A stretch of 64,000 bases of DNA from Castor canadensis (GCF_047511655.1 NC_133387.1:40094853-40158852), one strand, 5' to 3'; positions 12,580 through 24,667 are shown, counted from the stretch's first letter. The notes: generated by a model not told the origin, from the letters alone. Numbers and translations: made by a program.

Positions 12580-13420
12580 GGAGATAATATTGTCAGGAGG
12601 TAGGTAGGCTTCCCTTAATCCATGAAGCCATAAAATGATTTTATTTTTTAAGCATGGAGGTAGCATGATCAATCTATCATTTAAATAAGATAACTCCCAG
12701 CAGCAATACAAAGAATAGACTGGAACAGAGATTTACCAGATTCAGAGCAATAAATCTAATTAAGAAACCACTATGAAAAATTCCAAGCCAAAAATGATAA
12801 GAATCTGAACTGGGAAAGCATATGCAGATATCAAATCTATGTCAGAGATGAAATGGACTGAATGTAGATATTGAATGTAGTAGTGAGAGAAGCATTAGAA
12901 GAAGATTATTTCAAGATTCCTAATATGGGTAATAGGACAAATAGGACTATGGTGACTCAGACATGGAAAATGAGAAAAGAAAATACAAAGTTTGAGGGTG
13001 CAATCTCACCTGTAGGAGGTTAAGTACATTGAATGTCAGATCTAAGGTTCAAGAAAGCTAACAAATTAATATTTTGAGAGGCACATACATAGTAGAGGGG
13101 GCTTTAGAATTACATAAGATCATACAGAGTGAGAAAGGATAACCTCTCTCTTGGAAAAAAGAGCAGAGGAAAGAGAACTAGAAAGATGAAGAAAAACTAA
13201 GAGACATCTATAGATTGGAAAACAATGAGTTTTAGAAGAGAGGAAATGATGAACAATGTCAAATTCTTCTGGGGAGAAAAATAGGATGTGATCTTACTAG
13301 AGGCTAATGTATTTGACCTTTCTCAGAACTGTAAGTAGAGTGCTGGGGGCGTGGAAGCCAGTTTGCAGTTGGTTAAGAAGTGACTGAAATAAGAGCAAAT
13401 GGAAGCAGTGCCTATGACCT
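12580..13420 (+). mobile_element. Second copy of the unassigned ancient repeat
   Basis: Blocks such as AGCATGGAGGTAGCATGATC and GAGGAAATGATGAACAATGT correspond in order to the consensus also seen around 10-11 kb. Highly diverged. Confidence 0.5.
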
Positions 13421-13499
13421 CTTTTCAAAACTTATGTATAAACTAGAATGCATAGCAGTATATAATGATTTATTCTATTTTATCACTGTATTGGTAGAA

Positions 13500-14180
13500 A
13501 GAAAACTGTATCATTGACAAAGCTCAAATTGGTCCATGGACTCTTGATGTCCAAATTTCTAAGTCTCTTTACTTTCAGGCAAATTAATTCTGTGGCTTTT
13601 TGTAGAAGTACATCAAATTGTATTATATCTCTTCTTTATTTTCACTGGCTTTCATGGCATTGTCTTTAATGATTTCTCCTACCGTCATTCCTTTTTTCTC
13701 CATCTCAACTCTCAGACACATGACCTTTTTGCCAATCTCATTAAAACTTGTACTCATTTTCTCAAGTTTCTTACCAATTGGGGTAATTGCTTCCTACACA
13801 AAACTCTGTCTCCTATTAACTGGCTCATTACCTTGAGTTAAAAGTTCAGAAACTTCTTCAACTGAAATCACTGCAGTGTTCTGAAAAGAAACTACTTTGT
13901 AAGATGCTGATACATCTGTAAGCCAAAATATTTTTATTTTGGATTGGATCCACTGATTTCCAGATCCAACCTATTCTTTATCAAGCTAATATTAGTACTG
14001 GCTTTCCTCCCTCACTGTAAGAGCATTTTTAAGGCTCTCCAAATCATAAAGGTAGCTGGTAAACATAGAGTGTCCTAGAGCACAAAATCAGGGAATGTGT
14101 TGGGCACAGCTCTATTGGCGTTCATAGAGCTAATGTGCTTCAGAAAAAGAAATACTGTTAAAGTACCTATAGTTCCCTCC
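13500..14180 (-). pseudogene. Decayed coding-like segment, possible processed pseudogene, parent unknown
   Basis: Read on the minus strand, this stretch gives protein-like sequence broken by single stops and frameshifts. Examples are SVEEVSELLTQGNEPVNRRQ (about 13870-13810), EKMSTSFNEIGKKVMCLRVE (about 13765-13700) and, after a one-base frame change, DIIQFDVLLQKATELI (about 13630-13580). The amphipathic, coiled-coil-like composition is unlike L1 ORFs and unlike random translation of AT-rich DNA. There are no obvious introns, but I see no clear poly(A) tract or flanking duplication either. I could not name the parent gene. It could instead be a fragment of an unfamiliar repeat. Confidence 0.35.
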
Positions 14181-14934
14181 CCAACTGAAGACAGTTAGGT
14201 TAATAAGCATCTCTACTCATTATTTCCATGCTAACTAGTTTTATCTTTGAATTTTCTAGGTTTACCCCATTGATCCTAAACATCCTAAAAGGCTTTTTGC
14301 TTCTTAGGATTAGTGAGAAAGCCTAAGAGACATGAAATTTTAAAAATAATATTTTTTAAATGTAATAAAAGAAGTGATCTGAAGTCATTATGCTTAATGA
14401 GTATTTAAATTCTGCTTTGGTAGTCAAGGTAAACATTTTCTCTAGTAGATTTTTAAAAGCATCTATGTAAGCTCAAGATATATATCACTGTAGGTGGAAT
14501 AACATCTAAAAAAGTACTAAAATGCTGTAGTGTACAACCAAGTTCCTTTGCTATCAGATATTTGTTTAGCACATATTTCACGGTGGGTACCCAGTATAGA
14601 CACAGACCTTGGTTTGTGTCCTCAGGGATCATACAGGTGTTGAAGAGACCAGATATATGATCCAAGGGAGGTAAATAATGCAAGTATGTATTTTCAGTGA
14701 GAAATGAACAGCATGAATAATAAAAAGGTATCAGATTTTAAAAAACAAAGAGCTATCATGCCAATATGAAATAATTTGAAAAGTTTTCATGAAGAATTTC
14801 CTTGTACACTTGTACAAATGCTCTTTGAACTGGATCTTGGAAGAAGCATGGAATGTAGATTAGAAAAAAGAATGGTATGAGGAAAGCATTACAGGTAAGA
14901 GAACCAACAGAAACCAAAGGAGACGTAGTATTGC
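14181..14934. other. Intergenic DNA without recognisable features
   Basis: Nothing recognised. Confidence 0.4.
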
Positions 14935-15300
14935 TCAGGATATATTAGACCAATTTAGTAGAAAATACCCTGAAAGTGTACTCTTGTGCCCTGGGGAATG
15001 TTAGTCTCCATACAAAAAGCCAGACCATCCCGAGCCTCCCAAGCTGTGAGAGCCCAACCTATCCTACAGTTCTGTAGGATATATGTGGAAAACTGGCTAC
15101 TGGCTAGGAGTTCCCAGCCAAGATAGCATCAACATGTCAGCAGGGATAGGAATCCAGAAATTGGATCTTCTAAGGGTAGTCGAGACAGTCAACTGATACT
15201 AGTGTTGATCTCTACCTGAGTTTCAGCATTCTGAGCAAATAAATCAAGGCTACTTTAAATCACTGTGTTTTGGGGTGAACCACTGATATTTTTCTTGATG
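14935..15300 (+). mobile_element. Possible diverged LTR (MaLR-like)
   Basis: Has a GTGCCCTGGGGAATGTTAG segment, CCTCCCAAGCTGTGAGAGCC and, near the end, AATAAATCAAGGC followed by TTTAAATCACTGTGTTTTG, resembling the poly(A) end of MaLR LTRs. Divergence is high. Confidence 0.4.
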
Positions 15301-16333
15301 TTTGTTAAAATTGTGCAGTAAGCAAAATTTGTCTACAAGGGCCTCTTGCTTCACTAAAATTCACTTTCCTAGATTTAACTCCTCTCTTCCACTTACCATA
15401 AGTGTTTAACTTTCTGATGACTGATTAATTAATTTATTTTGAACCTCAAAGAGCCCTTACTAATGTCACTTTTTAACAAGGGAATATAGAGATATCATCA
15501 CTACAAAGTGCTGAAAGGTAAGAGACAGGGTGGGGGTATATGATAAAATAGAGAAAAACAAAAATGGATAAAATCACTATGTAAGAGCTCTAAACAGTCA
15601 AGTTAAGCTATCTTAATTCAGATTAACTACCTTATAACTTGTTTTGTTTATTTTCTTTACTTAAACATACCATGTCACTTATATGACATTTTTGTATTAA
15701 GAAAAGTTAATTATTATCATTTTATAAAACTCATATGCCAAGCTAGTATATTATTATTAATTTGGTAGATAATTATTTTGAAATAACTAACAAATAAAGG
15801 ACATTCCCCATCTGATGTTTTTCCTAAAGCATGTAATGTGAACCAATGAGTAAAATAAACCAAAAAAGCATTATGGTTCTCTACAACTTGTCTATTATTT
15901 CTTCTCTTTAACTGGTTTGATAGTTATAAAGGGAAGTTCCATTTATAATACATATTATTCTAGGGGAGTATAAAGAGAGAGGGAATAATTTTGTCTGGTG
16001 TGGAAAAAATAGTGATTTGAATATTCCATCAGTTAGAAATCATTCAGTTTCTAAATGAACAGCATATTCATTCTGATTTGCGAGGAGGTGCAGAAAAAGG
16101 CTTCTATAATGTAAAGTATTTTATATTGGTTCTTTGCAAAATGTTAAATGGATGAGCTCTTATGAAAGAGTTCTATTTTATATTTTTCTTTAAAATCAGT
16201 ATTATATTACTGTGGATTAGAAAAAGAAGTAATACTCTATGGAGAAAAAAGATTTCAAGCTGAATTTATATACTGATTATCAATACAGAATTAATAATAT
16301 ATCATTCAAAAACCCATATTCTTCTAAAACTAT
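15301..16333. other. Intergenic DNA without recognisable features
   Basis: AT-rich; nothing recognised. Confidence 0.4.
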
Positions 16334-16348
16334 GCAGCACATATTTTA

Positions 16349-17084
16349 TTTTATTTTTTAAATTTTTATTTTTTTATTATTCATATGTGCATACAATGCT
16401 TGGGTCATTTCTCCCCCCTGCCCCCACCCCCTCCCTTACCACCCACTCCGCCCCCTCCCTCTGCCCCCCACCCCTTGATACCTGGCAGAAACTATTTTGC
16501 CCTTATCTCTAATTTTGTTGAAGAGAGAGTATAAGCAATAATAGGAAGGAAAAAGGGTTTATGCTAGTTGAGATAAGGATAGCTATACAGGGAGTTGACT
16601 CACATTAATTTCCTATGCATGTGTGTTACCTTCTAGGTTAATTCTTTTTGATCTAACCTTTTCTCTAGTTCCTGGTCCCCTTCTCCTATTGGCCTCAGGT
16701 GCTTTTAAGGTATCTGCTTTAGTTTCTCTGCATTGAGGGCAACAAATGCTAGCTAATTTTTTAGGTGTCTTACCTATCTTCATATCTCCCTTGTGTGCAC
16801 TCGCTTTTATCTTGTGATCAAAGTTCAATCCCCTTGTTGTGCTTGCCCTTGATCTAATGTCCGCATATGAGGGAGCACATACGATTTTTGGTCTTTTGGG
16901 CCAGGATAACCTCACTCAGAATGATGTTCTCCAATTCCATGCATTTACCAGTGAATGATAACATTTCGTTCTTCTTCATGGCTGCATAAAATTCCATTGT
17001 GTATAGATACTACATTTTCTTGATCCATTCATCAGTAGTGGGGCATCTTGGCTGTTTCCATAACTTGGCTACTGTGAATACTGG
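16349..17084 (-). mobile_element. 5'-truncated young L1, minus strand, with exact 15-bp TSD
   Basis: 736 bp in reverse orientation: T-rich tail first, then the 3'UTR (CATATGTGCATACAATGCTT, C-rich stretch, AACTATTTTGCCCTTATCTC), then the end of ORF2. The 15-bp target duplication GCAGCACATATTTTA is at 16334-16348 and 17085-17099. A minus-strand open frame inside (about 16613-16915) is ORF2 tail plus 3'UTR, not a gene. Confidence 0.93.
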
Positions 17085-17099
17085 GCAGCACATATTTTA

Positions 17100-17544
17100 A
17101 TTCAACATAAAATTCTTACTGATATTTATAGTCTCTACCCCTATTAATTATTTGGAATTAGACCAGATTAAGAATTTAAAACTTTGCCTATCATTTTTTA
17201 TTTTAACATCATGAGCAGTGGTAAGGGACTAATTCAGGAATAATGTGATATGTCTGTCTTTCATTTTTACTTATGTTCTCAGTCAATGGATAGACTGATT
17301 CTTTGTTATTTTCACACCAAACTGGTTATTTGGTTGATCTAGGAAGCAGAAGAGATACCCAATCTATATCAAATTTCTACTTATTTTATAAATAGTAAGA
17401 ATCTCACTGATCTGTGTGCTCTTACTAATAACTACAAACTTTATGAAAATACAATGTTTTGTTTTATTTTTATCACAGAAGCCACAGTGCCTGTCAGAAT
17501 ATTTGACATGATTATTTTTAATGTTATTGAATTAATAAATTGCA
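17100..17544. other. Intergenic DNA without recognisable features
   Basis: Nothing recognised. Confidence 0.4.
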
Positions 17545-18850
17545 AGCATTTAAAATCTAAAGTTCAATAAATGTTGACATACTTTAAAAAACCAACACCA
17601 AAAATAACATAATAAACATATCCATAACCCTCAAAAGCATTTTTGTGCCTCTTTGTCACCCCCTCACTTCCCCTACCTTGCCTTATTCCCACACAAGCAC
17701 TGACCTATTGTTTGTCACAATAGATTAGTTTGCATTTTTCTGGAATTTTATGAGTGAAATCATGAAGTATGTATTTTGTTCTGTCTGGTTTCTTTCACTC
17801 AGCTTAACGGTTTTGAGTTTATTTGTGATGTTATGTAACAGTTTTTCTTTCTACCGTTGACTGGCAGTATATCTTATATTAGTTTGTTTATCCATCCATG
17901 TTAATGGACATTGGACCTTTCTGGTTTGGTGCTATTATAGGCGAAGCTGCTGTGAACATTCATGCATAAATTTTTGTATAGTTAGATATGATACCCTTCT
18001 TCTTGGGTTAATATTTAGGAGTGGGATGGCTGGGTCATATGCTAAGCAATATTTGATTTTTTTTAAGAGACTGCCAAACTGTTCTCTAAAAAGATCATAC
18101 CATTTAACATTTTCACCAGTGTTTTATGACAGCTCCCCTTCTTCTCCATCCTAGCTAGCATTTGGTATGGTCAGTTTTTTCAATTTAGCCATTCTGGCAG
18201 GTATGTAGTGGTATTTCCTTGTGGTTTTGCGTTTCCCTATTAACAATGTTGAACACTTTTTCATTCACTTTGAGCCATCTGTACATCACTTTTAATGAAG
18301 TGTCTTCATATTGTTTTCCTACTTAGTGTGAAAAGAGAACTGTTTACTTTCTTATTGCTGAGTGGATACAAGTCCCTCATGAATATTTTCTTCTTTATGG
18401 CATGAGGCATGAAGTATTTTTGTTATTTCTTTTTTTCTTGCATATAGATATCTAAACGTTCCAATACAATTTGTTAAAAAGACAATTCTTTCTCCAATAA
18501 ATTGTGTCTGCATCTTTGTGGAAAACAATCATTTACATATGCAGACCTATTCCTGAACTTTCTCTCTTTTTCCACTGGTGTTTTTGTTTCTCTTTATGCT
18601 AATGACATTCTATCTTTTTGATGTGGACAGTTGTATATTAAATCTTGACATTTCCAGCTTTGCTATGCTTTGTCAAAAAATGTTTTGGCTCTTCTATTTT
18701 CTTTGTATTTCCATATGAGTTTTTGAGTCAGCTTGTCAATTTCTCCAAACATCTTGCTATGATTTTGATTGGAACCCATACAACTTTGTGGGCATAGGAG
18801 TGTAAGTTATCATCACTGTTCTAGTTACCATGAAAGCTCCTTATAGGTCA
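17545..18850 (-). mobile_element. Old L1 (3' end of ORF2 and 3'UTR), minus strand
   Basis: Reverse of the ORF2 C-terminal part: TTCTTTCACTCAGCTTAA, CCATCCATGTTAATGGACAT, GGAGTGGGATGGCTGGGTC and CAATTTAGCCATTCTGGCAG occur in the expected order. Heavily mutated. Confidence 0.85.
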
Positions 18851-19234
18851 CCCGATTTTCCTTTATGATGTCTCTTAATTAGACAACACTGAAAAAAGTA
18901 GAACTTCCTCTAGCTAGTTCAAATAGAAAAGGCATTTATTATAGAATGTTAGGTGGCCCCCAAATTCCATAAAGACCAGAGAAGCAAACTTGAAGGCTAC
19001 TCAGCTCCAATAAACACCTAAATCAGACTTTGCAACTGCTCTTTGGAAGGCTCAGCTGCCTCCATATTTGACTTACAGAACAGATGTTGGACAATGGAAG
19101 ATATAGAACCTCATCATTACAATCCTTAAAGACCCTACCTCAACACCTTCAACAGATAAAAAGATACCCTGTAGCTTTGGCTTCACTGTTTTATTTGCCC
19201 CTAAATAGATATTTCACTCAAGTAAATATGATTG

Positions 19235-19344
19235 CTGGTAGAGTGGCTCAACTGGTAGAGTGCCTGCCTAGCAAGCATGAGACCCTGAGTTCAAACCCCA
19301 ATACTACCAAAGAGAGAGAGAGAAGGAGGGGGGAGAAAGAAAGA

Positions 19345-19392
<48 letters not shown>

Positions 19393-19419
19393 TATATATA
19401 TGGAGAGAGAGAGAGAGAG
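19235..19419 (+). mobile_element. tRNA-derived SINE with compound microsatellite tail, 10-bp TSD
   Basis: SINE body at 19235-19305 (GAGTGGCTCAACTGGTAGAG, GTTCAAACCCCAATACTACC), followed by GA-rich, (AC)n at 19346-19386, TA and (GA)n at 19403-19420. The duplication AATATGATTG sits at 19225-19234 and again at 19420-19429, after the microsatellite. The whole repeat tract is therefore the element's 3' tail. Confidence 0.85.
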
Positions 19420-19788
19420 AATATGATTGGCAGAGTCTAGGTCACTTATCTGAAACTACATTGATAATGAGGGAATCTCATCAAACATAAAAATGATTCC
19501 CAAAAGGAACTGAGTAGCCTCCATACACAAGGGACATCTTGTAACCCTTTCTTCTCAAAATCAATGTAAATTTCAGAATTTCTGTAGTTTAAGAGCTGAA
19601 AGGGACCTTCAAATTGCCATTGTTTTCTAAATTTTAGTCCATGACTCATTAGAAGGCCATAGAATAAGGTTATTTTCTACGATTTTAAAAATGAAAGCAA
19701 AATTTGTGAAAATACCACAAAGCTTTTCATTTAGCCAAGGTAAGTATTGTTTGGTAAAATGTTGAACTACATATTTATATTCAAGGAT

Positions 19789-19902
19789 ATATATATATAT
19801 GGTATATTATATCATTACATGTGTGCATATAGAATTATGTCTAAGTGTTTCTTTTTGAGTCATGGTAAAAATAATAAATAAATAAATACATACATACATA
19901 AA
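19789..19902. repeat. Short AT and AAAT/TACA simple repeats
   Basis: TATATATATA near 19789-19800 and AAATAAATAAATACATACAT near 19875-19894. Confidence 0.6.
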
Positions 19903-20299
19903 TATAAAAGCAATAGTTGCATACAAACTCTTCATTTTATATTTGACAGAGGCAAAAAAAGACTTAGAAAAATCAAATCCTTTGCTCTAGTGACTAATGA
20001 AAAACTAGAATTAGAACACAATAAATCTCTCAATCTTATCCTTCCTTAAGTGGGGATGATCTATTGCTGTTTTCTATGTAGACCTATTCCTAGTAGCCAC
20101 ATTATGATTACTGAGTATGTTTCATTAATTAGTATATCACAAAAATATAAATTTTACAGCTGCATTTGGAGTCAGGCATTATTAGTGGTTATCACTTTCC
20201 ATAGTTAATAGTCTTAACAAGATTTTGTATACTAACCTTTGAAAGATAGATAATCTGTGTATTGTTTTAAAGACTTTCCATGTTGCCAACCATATTAAG

Positions 20300-20505
20300 A
20301 ATTGCAGGGGAGGTGCTGGTAGCTCATGCCAATAATCTTAGCTACTTAGGAAGCAGAGATCAAGAGGATTAAAGTTTGAAGCCATCCCACGTAAAATAGT
20401 TCTTGAGACCTCATCTTGAAAAAACCCATCACAAAAAAAGGGCTCATGGAGTGACTCAAGGTGTAGGCCCTGAGTTCAAACTCTAGTACTACAAAAAAAA
20501 AATAA
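20300..20505 (+). mobile_element. Composite SINE (7SL/B1-like part then tRNA-like part)
   Basis: Left part reads GGTAGCTCATGCCAATAATC ... GCTACTTAGGAAGCAGAGAT, like a B1/Alu-type RNA. Right part reads GAGTGACTCAAGGTGTAGGC ... GAGTTCAAACTCTAGTACTA, the tRNA-derived unit, ending in poly(A). The two are joined by ACCCATCACAAAAAAAGGG. Confidence 0.8.
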
Positions 20506-20511
20506 TTGCAG

Positions 20512-20737
20512 TCTGGGTGCTGTTGGCTCATTCCTATAATCCTAACTACGATATGAAGGAGGATTTCGCTATGGTGGGAAGCAATAAATAGGAAGATCAA
20601 GATCCAGATCAGTTTGGGGCAAAAAGGAAGACCTTATCAACAAAATAACCAGAGCAAAAGGACTAGAGGCATGGCTCAAGTGGTGGAGTGGCCTTCCTAG
20701 CAAGCATAAAGCCTTGAGTTCAAACCCATTGACTGTT

Positions 20738-20789
<52 letters not shown>
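20512..20789 (+). mobile_element. Second composite SINE with (GA)n tail
   Basis: Same architecture as its neighbour: GTTGGCTCATTCCTATAATC, then AAATAACCAGAGCAAAAGGA, then ATGGCTCAAGTGGTGGAGTG and GAGTTCAAACCCATTGAC. The 3' tail is a pure (AG) run at 20741-20789. The longer linker suggests a different composite subtype. Confidence 0.8.
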
Positions 20790-20793
<4 letters not shown>

Positions 20794-22549
20794 AATCATA
20801 GTTATAAACATAATTTTAAAAAAATCATGTTTTTAATTAATAGAAAGGGTTTTTAAATTGTAATGTGCCTTACTGAATGAATCTATTTTCCTTACTAGCT
20901 ACCCAGTGTTTCTATCAAAATGTCAAGTTAAAAATTAAACATATTTTTTAAATAAAATAAGAAATTTTCAAGTTTCTGTATGATTTTCCCAACCAATGAT
21001 GCTTCACCATTGTAAAATTTTGAAAAGAACAAACTATTTAAACTTCACAGCTATTTTCATGGTCATGAGTAAGAATTAAACAAGTAATAGGTAAGTCTTT
21101 TAAAAATAATATGGATTTGACTTTTCTAGTCCTTATTCTAACTAAATTTCTAAAAAAATTCTGTTTTTAAATATTCATTAGCCAAAGATTTTCCAAATTG
21201 GACTGTATCTCTATCTTCAATACTAAGGAAGTTGTCCAAGTCTTTTTGCAATATTGATGTTCACTGTTACATGTTTTATAAACATAAGTATTATATTTAC
21301 ACTTTTACTATTTAGCATTGTTTACTTTTTAGGAATTCTGGGATAAAGAGGCTTAAAATGAAGTAGATAATACCAAAAACAATCACTGAAAAAATTAATA
21401 TTTTAGGTAATTCAAAGAATTCTAATTTCTATTATATAGTCTTCTCTTCTGTAGGAATACTTAATAAAGCCAGAATGAAATAGATTACACTTTTGCAGGG
21501 TACACTTAGAAACTCATAACAAACTCAGTGCCACATCTCAGATTGCAATGAGGATTCTAAAAGTTTGCTGTCAATGCTGATTAATATTTTTTGAACTCCC
21601 ACTAAGAATGGAACATACTTTGTTACTATCAAATGCTGACTCTTTTCAGCATATATCTGAATTATTTTTCTCATGAAGAATTTAACTGTAAACAAAGAGG
21701 ACAAAGCATTTTTCCACCATTATAGTGACATGGGAAGCTTGCTGTGACATACCACATGTGCCTGGGGGAGGGTGCAGAAGTCCATCAGATTAGGCAACCT
21801 AGATGAGAAATTAGTTACCAAGGGGTTTAGTGCAGCCATTAAAAATGGCTCTTCCTCCCAGACTGGTCTTGCTCAGTGAATAGTGTTTTATTTCCAACAT
21901 CACCTTTCTCCAACAGTCATTTAAAGTAATAATGAAAGAAGACAAAAATATTTACAGTAAATAAAAACCTACCACCCCATGTTGGGGAGGAGGTGCTGAT
22001 ATTTTCTTGGGAATAGGAATATGCTAGTTGACTATGGTATCAAACCAACTTCCTCTAGCAAATCCCTTTAACCAGCAATTAGGATAGTTATTTCACTTAA
22101 ATGGAAAACCTCTGCTACCTTAACAGGAAGGTTTACGTAATATCACTAATTATACTGGAAAAACGTATTTATAAACTACCTCATATATACTGTGATCTAT
22201 GGCAAGTTGCCATGTCCTATTAAGAAAACTCAATATTGGTCTTTCTCAGGATATATAGGCCTATGCCAATTAAGTTTATGCAAATTTAAAATAAATTCTG
22301 GTTTTTCAATTTCTATTTCTTAAATTGTTTCTCAAGAAAGCAAGAAGTCAAAAATATGGGGCTCTTCAATTTGCTTGAAAAAAATAGCTATTAATCTTAA
22401 ATTCTTTTTATTTGCTCTTGCATTAACATTTTAAGTCAAATATTATGCCAATCTGAATTGCTAGTAAAGAACTAGCAGGAATTTCCCACATATTTCTTCA
22501 AAGTACAGGCCTTAAATTTCTCATTAATGAATTTGTAAATTTTAATACC
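20790..22549. other. Intergenic DNA without recognisable features
   Basis: AT-rich, no confident repeat or gene. Confidence 0.4.
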
Positions 22550-23010
22550 TGTTTCACACAGTTTCAGGGCAAGAGATAACCACATCCAGTGCTGGACATG
22601 ACATAACTGCTGCTGTCTGTTGGAAAAGGCAATTTGACAATATATCTCAAAAGCCTCAGTATGTTTTGATTCAAGAATTTGACTATTAGGGAATTAGCCT
22701 TGGGAAATCCATAATTAAAGAAATAGACAAACACATGTTCAAAGGTGTTCATCACAGGATTTGTAATACAGAAAAAAATGGAAACAACATAAAAACACAA
22801 TAACTGAGGGTTAGTTAATGAAATAGTAGATTATTCATATAATAGATTAACACAGAATCCTCATGAAATGTCCCATTTGAAATTAGCATATAAAAGCAAA
22901 GAGAAAATTCTAACAGTTGTTATCTCTCAGAGGTGGGTTTCCAGATGACTTTTCTTACTCCTCTCTATATTAACCTAATTTTCTTCAGGGAACATGTTCA
23001 GTTTTTTTTT
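22550..23010 (+). mobile_element. Old L1 3' end, plus strand
   Basis: Order matches old L1 3' ends: AATATATCTCAAAAGCCTCA, CAAGAATTTGACTATTAGGG, GGTGTTCATCACAGGATTTG, GGAAACAACATAAAAACACA, ACAGTTGTTATCTCTCAG. Many indels. Confidence 0.75.
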
Positions 23011-24269
23011 TAAAAGTCTTAAAATTTATTTGCTAGTAGTATGGAAGTTAAAAAAAACTACCAGTCTGTACAAATGCCCTATTTTTAGTATCATTGTAGA
23101 TTCCAAATATTTTTTTCCTTATTTGCTTTCCACATACACTAAAATATGGACAAAGTCAAAAGATGTATGTCATTCATACCTCTTTTTTTTTCAGATGAAA
23201 TTCCCTCAAATAAGACCACCATAATCTCAATTTATTAGGCACTTCTATGTAATTTCTCTTCATTATTATAACCAGTCCTTTTGAAGTTTATACATCCCTG
23301 TGTCTCTGTTTGATCATCCTCTTCACTGTGCTGGTGGGGACACACCTTCCCCTCTGTCCTTAGCCTCCTACTTTGCTCTGCTCCTGAGACTTGGACACAA
23401 TGTAGTGCTTTGCTCTTCCAGGTCTTCAATATTCAGAAGGAAGCACATGAAAGTTACATAATGCAAGTGTTATTCATATTTATGAAGTTAACTGATCAAC
23501 AATTTCCATACTATGTAAGCAACAACTGATATGTGAAGATAGTTCACAAGAGAGAATTGAAAGTTTCAGAGAGTTGAATCTCCTGAAACTCCTGGGTCCT
23601 TGGTACCAACCACTTCAGGAGGGAATGCAGTCTCTCTCTCTCTCTCAATCTGAAGAACAGTGTTCTACCTTTCTGAAACAGAAGCTAACAGTCATACTCC
23701 CCAAGAACTTACCAAGAGAGAAAAGAAGAGGAGAGTGAGCACAGATTGCCAAAGAGCAGTGGCGGATGGCACAGGCTGCATGGACTCCATCCAAATCAAA
23801 AGGAGGGAGTCCTTCTGTGTGGACTTCAGAAGCATTCAGGGTTCTGAGGCCAACTACAATCCGGGCAGGCTTCCTGTAACACCATACACTACAGAAGTTC
23901 TTAAGGACTTCTGTTGTGAACTCTCAGGCTTACTCTGTCCATCTCCTGTTGCTTTTCTTGAACCCTTTCTTTCTCCATTTTCTGTGCTCTCTGTCTAGCA
24001 GCAGCACTCAGGCATTAAACCATTGTTGGCCAGTGAACTAAGTCAGGATTTGATCGCCCGACTTCTCCTTTAGTCAAAGTACGCTTGTGAGGTTGGGTCC
24101 CTCAAGGTGTCGTGTGCGGTAAGTCATCCTTAAAGGGTGTCTAGCTGAAGGCAATCTACGCTAAGTGTGATGAGGGGCGGCGGGGGTCAAGTAGAGGACC
24201 CTGACAGCGAGGCGACATTATAAACCTGGGCGGATGGAGAGGATGAAAGGCCTGCGAAAGCCGCACTGG
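23011..24269. other. SAMTOR 5'-flanking DNA
   Basis: Mostly unique-looking. It has a short (TC) run near 23630-23646 and, at 23660-23998 on the + strand, an open frame of 112 codons with no recognisable domain and no known family. A donor-like GCG|GTAAGT lies at 24116-24124. I do not call a gene here. Confidence 0.4.
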
Positions 24270-24327
24270 AGAAAGAAGCGCAAAACAAGCAAACAATTTG
24301 CTGCCCGTCTCCCCCGGCCGCAGCAAG

Positions 24328-24560
24328 ACGCATGCGCATAGAATCCGGGGAGGGGCGTGGCTGGGGCGGAGCGCTGGGCTGAGCGCTGGCTCCGCCTTCG
24401 CTGACCTCCGCCCGCCTGCGAGCCCGCCTCCTCCAGCTGCTCGCCTTCCCAAACAAGCCGGTGAGCCGCCACCGCTCTTTTTCCATTGGCCCTTGGCCTT
24501 TTCCGTTTCCGCCCAGCCCTCCGCAATCCACCAATCAGCTTGAGCCTTTGGGGAAGGTGC
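24328..24560 (+). promoter_or_regulatory. Core promoter motifs of SAMTOR
   Basis: Motifs that can be read directly: an NRF1-like CATGCGCA at 24331-24338, a GC box GGGGCGG at 24363-24369, an inverted CCAAT box (ATTGG) at 24485-24489 and a forward CCAATCAG at 24531-24538. The two CCAAT boxes are about 45 bp apart and lie 160-215 bp upstream of the ATG, a typical NF-Y arrangement for TATA-less promoters. I see no TATA box. The transcription start is probably downstream of the second CCAAT box; that placement is an inference. Confidence 0.6.
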
Positions 24561-24667
24561 CGCCTCCGAGGCTGTCGCTCCGGCCCCTTTGCCTCCTCCG
24601 GCTGCCGCTGCTGCCTCCTCCTTCCCCACCTCCTCCGTCAGGGGAGCGTCTGCGGGGGCCTGAGGGG

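Noticed and set aside
16613..16915. 100-codon minus-strand open frame
   Set aside because: It is the end of L1 ORF2 read into the 3'UTR of the truncated copy.
19084..19440. 118-codon open frame ending in a Thr-His run
   Set aside because: It runs through a SINE and its (AC)n tail; no domain.
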